From contig NZ_VUOS01000006.1 of the NCBI RefSeq assembly GCF_009829325.1, positions 62,001-126,000 of the forward strand: a stretch of 64,000 nucleotides of DNA, read 5' to 3'. Below, one piece after another: positions 63,572 through 64,000 of this stretch. Under the pieces are notes generated by a model that searched no databases, was not told the DNA's origin, and worked only from the letters and a program-made list of their open reading frames with translations. This DNA is from Nocardia sp. CY41. Lineage in GTDB: Bacteria > Actinomycetota > Actinomycetes > Mycobacteriales > Mycobacteriaceae. The position numbers and the translations under genes are program-made. Positions within the stretch are counted from its first letter, which is position 1, and each line of letters starts with the position of its first letter.

Positions 63572-63812
63572 TGGTGGTCGATCGCTGCGATCGTAGTCGG
63601 GCTCGCGGTCGTGGTGTTGGTCGCCGAGCAGCTGGTGAAGGCCCACTGTCGGACTGGCGCGGGGATCGGCGCGTCGACGTTTCTGATCGCGGGCCGTGTT
63701 CCTCGCTTTCGACCCGGAGAACCTTGCTGTCGGCGCGGTCGGGTCCGCGCAGAGCGCGCCGGGCATCCTGGTGCCGACCGTGATCGGTTCGGCGATGGTG
63801 GCTATACAGGGC
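63572..63812 (+). pseudogene. Sodium/calcium-exchanger-type transporter fragment, frameshifted
   Basis: Encodes IAAIVVGLAVVVLVAEQLV and GIGASTFLIAG; after one extra base near 63696 the frame continues VFLAFDPENLAVGAVGSAQS, APGILVPTVIGSAMVA. This fits one alpha-repeat of Na/Ca-exchanger-like antiporters. No start codon, and the second half is absent. Confidence 0.6.
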
Positions 63813-63892
63813 GGGAGTAATGATCGGTGCGGTCGAGGGCCGGTGGCCGGTTGGCGGTATTCGGTGGCGCCGGACCGAAGGAGGCTTACCTC

Positions 63893-64000
63893 ATGGGTGA
63901 CTGTGTGCCGGTGCGGTGGTTCTCCGGGGACTCGACACGTGAAGCGCACTGTCGGGCGACGTCATCGCAGTCGAGATGGCTCACCTCGATTGTCGCGATG
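63893..64000 (+). CDS. Possible start of a gene cut by the window edge
   Basis: ATG 63893 follows AAGGAGG at good distance, and 36 codons stay open to the edge. The encoded residues (GDCVPVRWFSGDSTREAHCR) are not recognised. It may be real or more debris. Confidence 0.35.
   Translation, partial: MGDCVPVRWFSGDSTREAHCRATSSQSRWLTSIVAM

Overview
The window reads as chromosome of a high-GC, mycolic-acid-type actinobacterium, most likely Nocardia or a near relative. The case rests on about 70% GC with strongly GC-biased third codon positions, AGGAGG-like ribosome sites next to apparently leaderless starts, a rubber oxygenase (lcp), an IdeR/DtxR-type iron box, RicR-type copper operators of the mycobacterial pattern, an MAB_1171c-type transporter, ANTAR and WYL regulators, and Pkn-type serine/threonine kinases. 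I saw no rRNA, tRNA or CRISPR array.

Layout. 0.2-3.1 kb: a PepSY membrane protein under an iron box, a multi-LysM protein, a peptide deformylase remnant and a KGG stress protein. 3.1-12.3 kb: lcp, a NarL-type two-component system, an HSL-family esterase and a pair of IrtAB/YbtPQ-like fused ABC transporters. 12.3-22.2 kb: a membrane protein divergent from a large SARP-type ATPase regulator, an NmrA-like reductase, a truncated desaturase, several surface or secreted proteins, a trypsin-like protease and a PAS-ANTAR regulator. 22.3-31.8 kb: small hydrophilic proteins, an NCS2 nucleobase permease, a long Orn/Lys/Arg decarboxylase divergent from a BtrH-like protein, and two HxlR regulators each next to the gene it probably controls. 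32.0-36.3 kb: a kinase-lipoprotein-kinase operon. 36.3-43.7 kb: AraC/NmrA divergent pair, ImmA/IrrE plus MAB_1171c-type pair, VOC/WYL divergent pair, then a decayed ArsR-CDF-MerR metal cassette. 43.7-46.7 kb: a six-helix membrane protein divergent from two LysM-only proteins. 46.7-56.6 kb: accessory DNA rich in debris (IS3 and resolvase remnants, TPR, kinase, SDR, dehydrogenase and hydrolase fragments) around an intact DHA2 exporter/TetR pair. 56.6-64 kb: a copper island with SHOCT protein, P1B ATPase, a 25-residue Met/Cys-rich peptide and a DUF2933-like protein around two RicR-type operators, followed by an ABC exporter and truncated genes.

Two observations stand out. First, a 16-bp palindrome (GAGTAGTCGACTACTC and close variants) lies about 150 bp upstream of LysM-only genes at two loci 43 kb apart. 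This suggests a small regulon of signal-peptide-less LysM proteins plus a membrane protein. Second, two exact TACCC-N5-GGGTA operators flank an unannotated micropeptide with 8 Met and 3 Cys in 25 residues, which looks like a new copper-binding member of a RicR-type regulon.

All functions are inferred by reading the sequence; no database search was run. Family names and motif positions are from recognition and hand counting.
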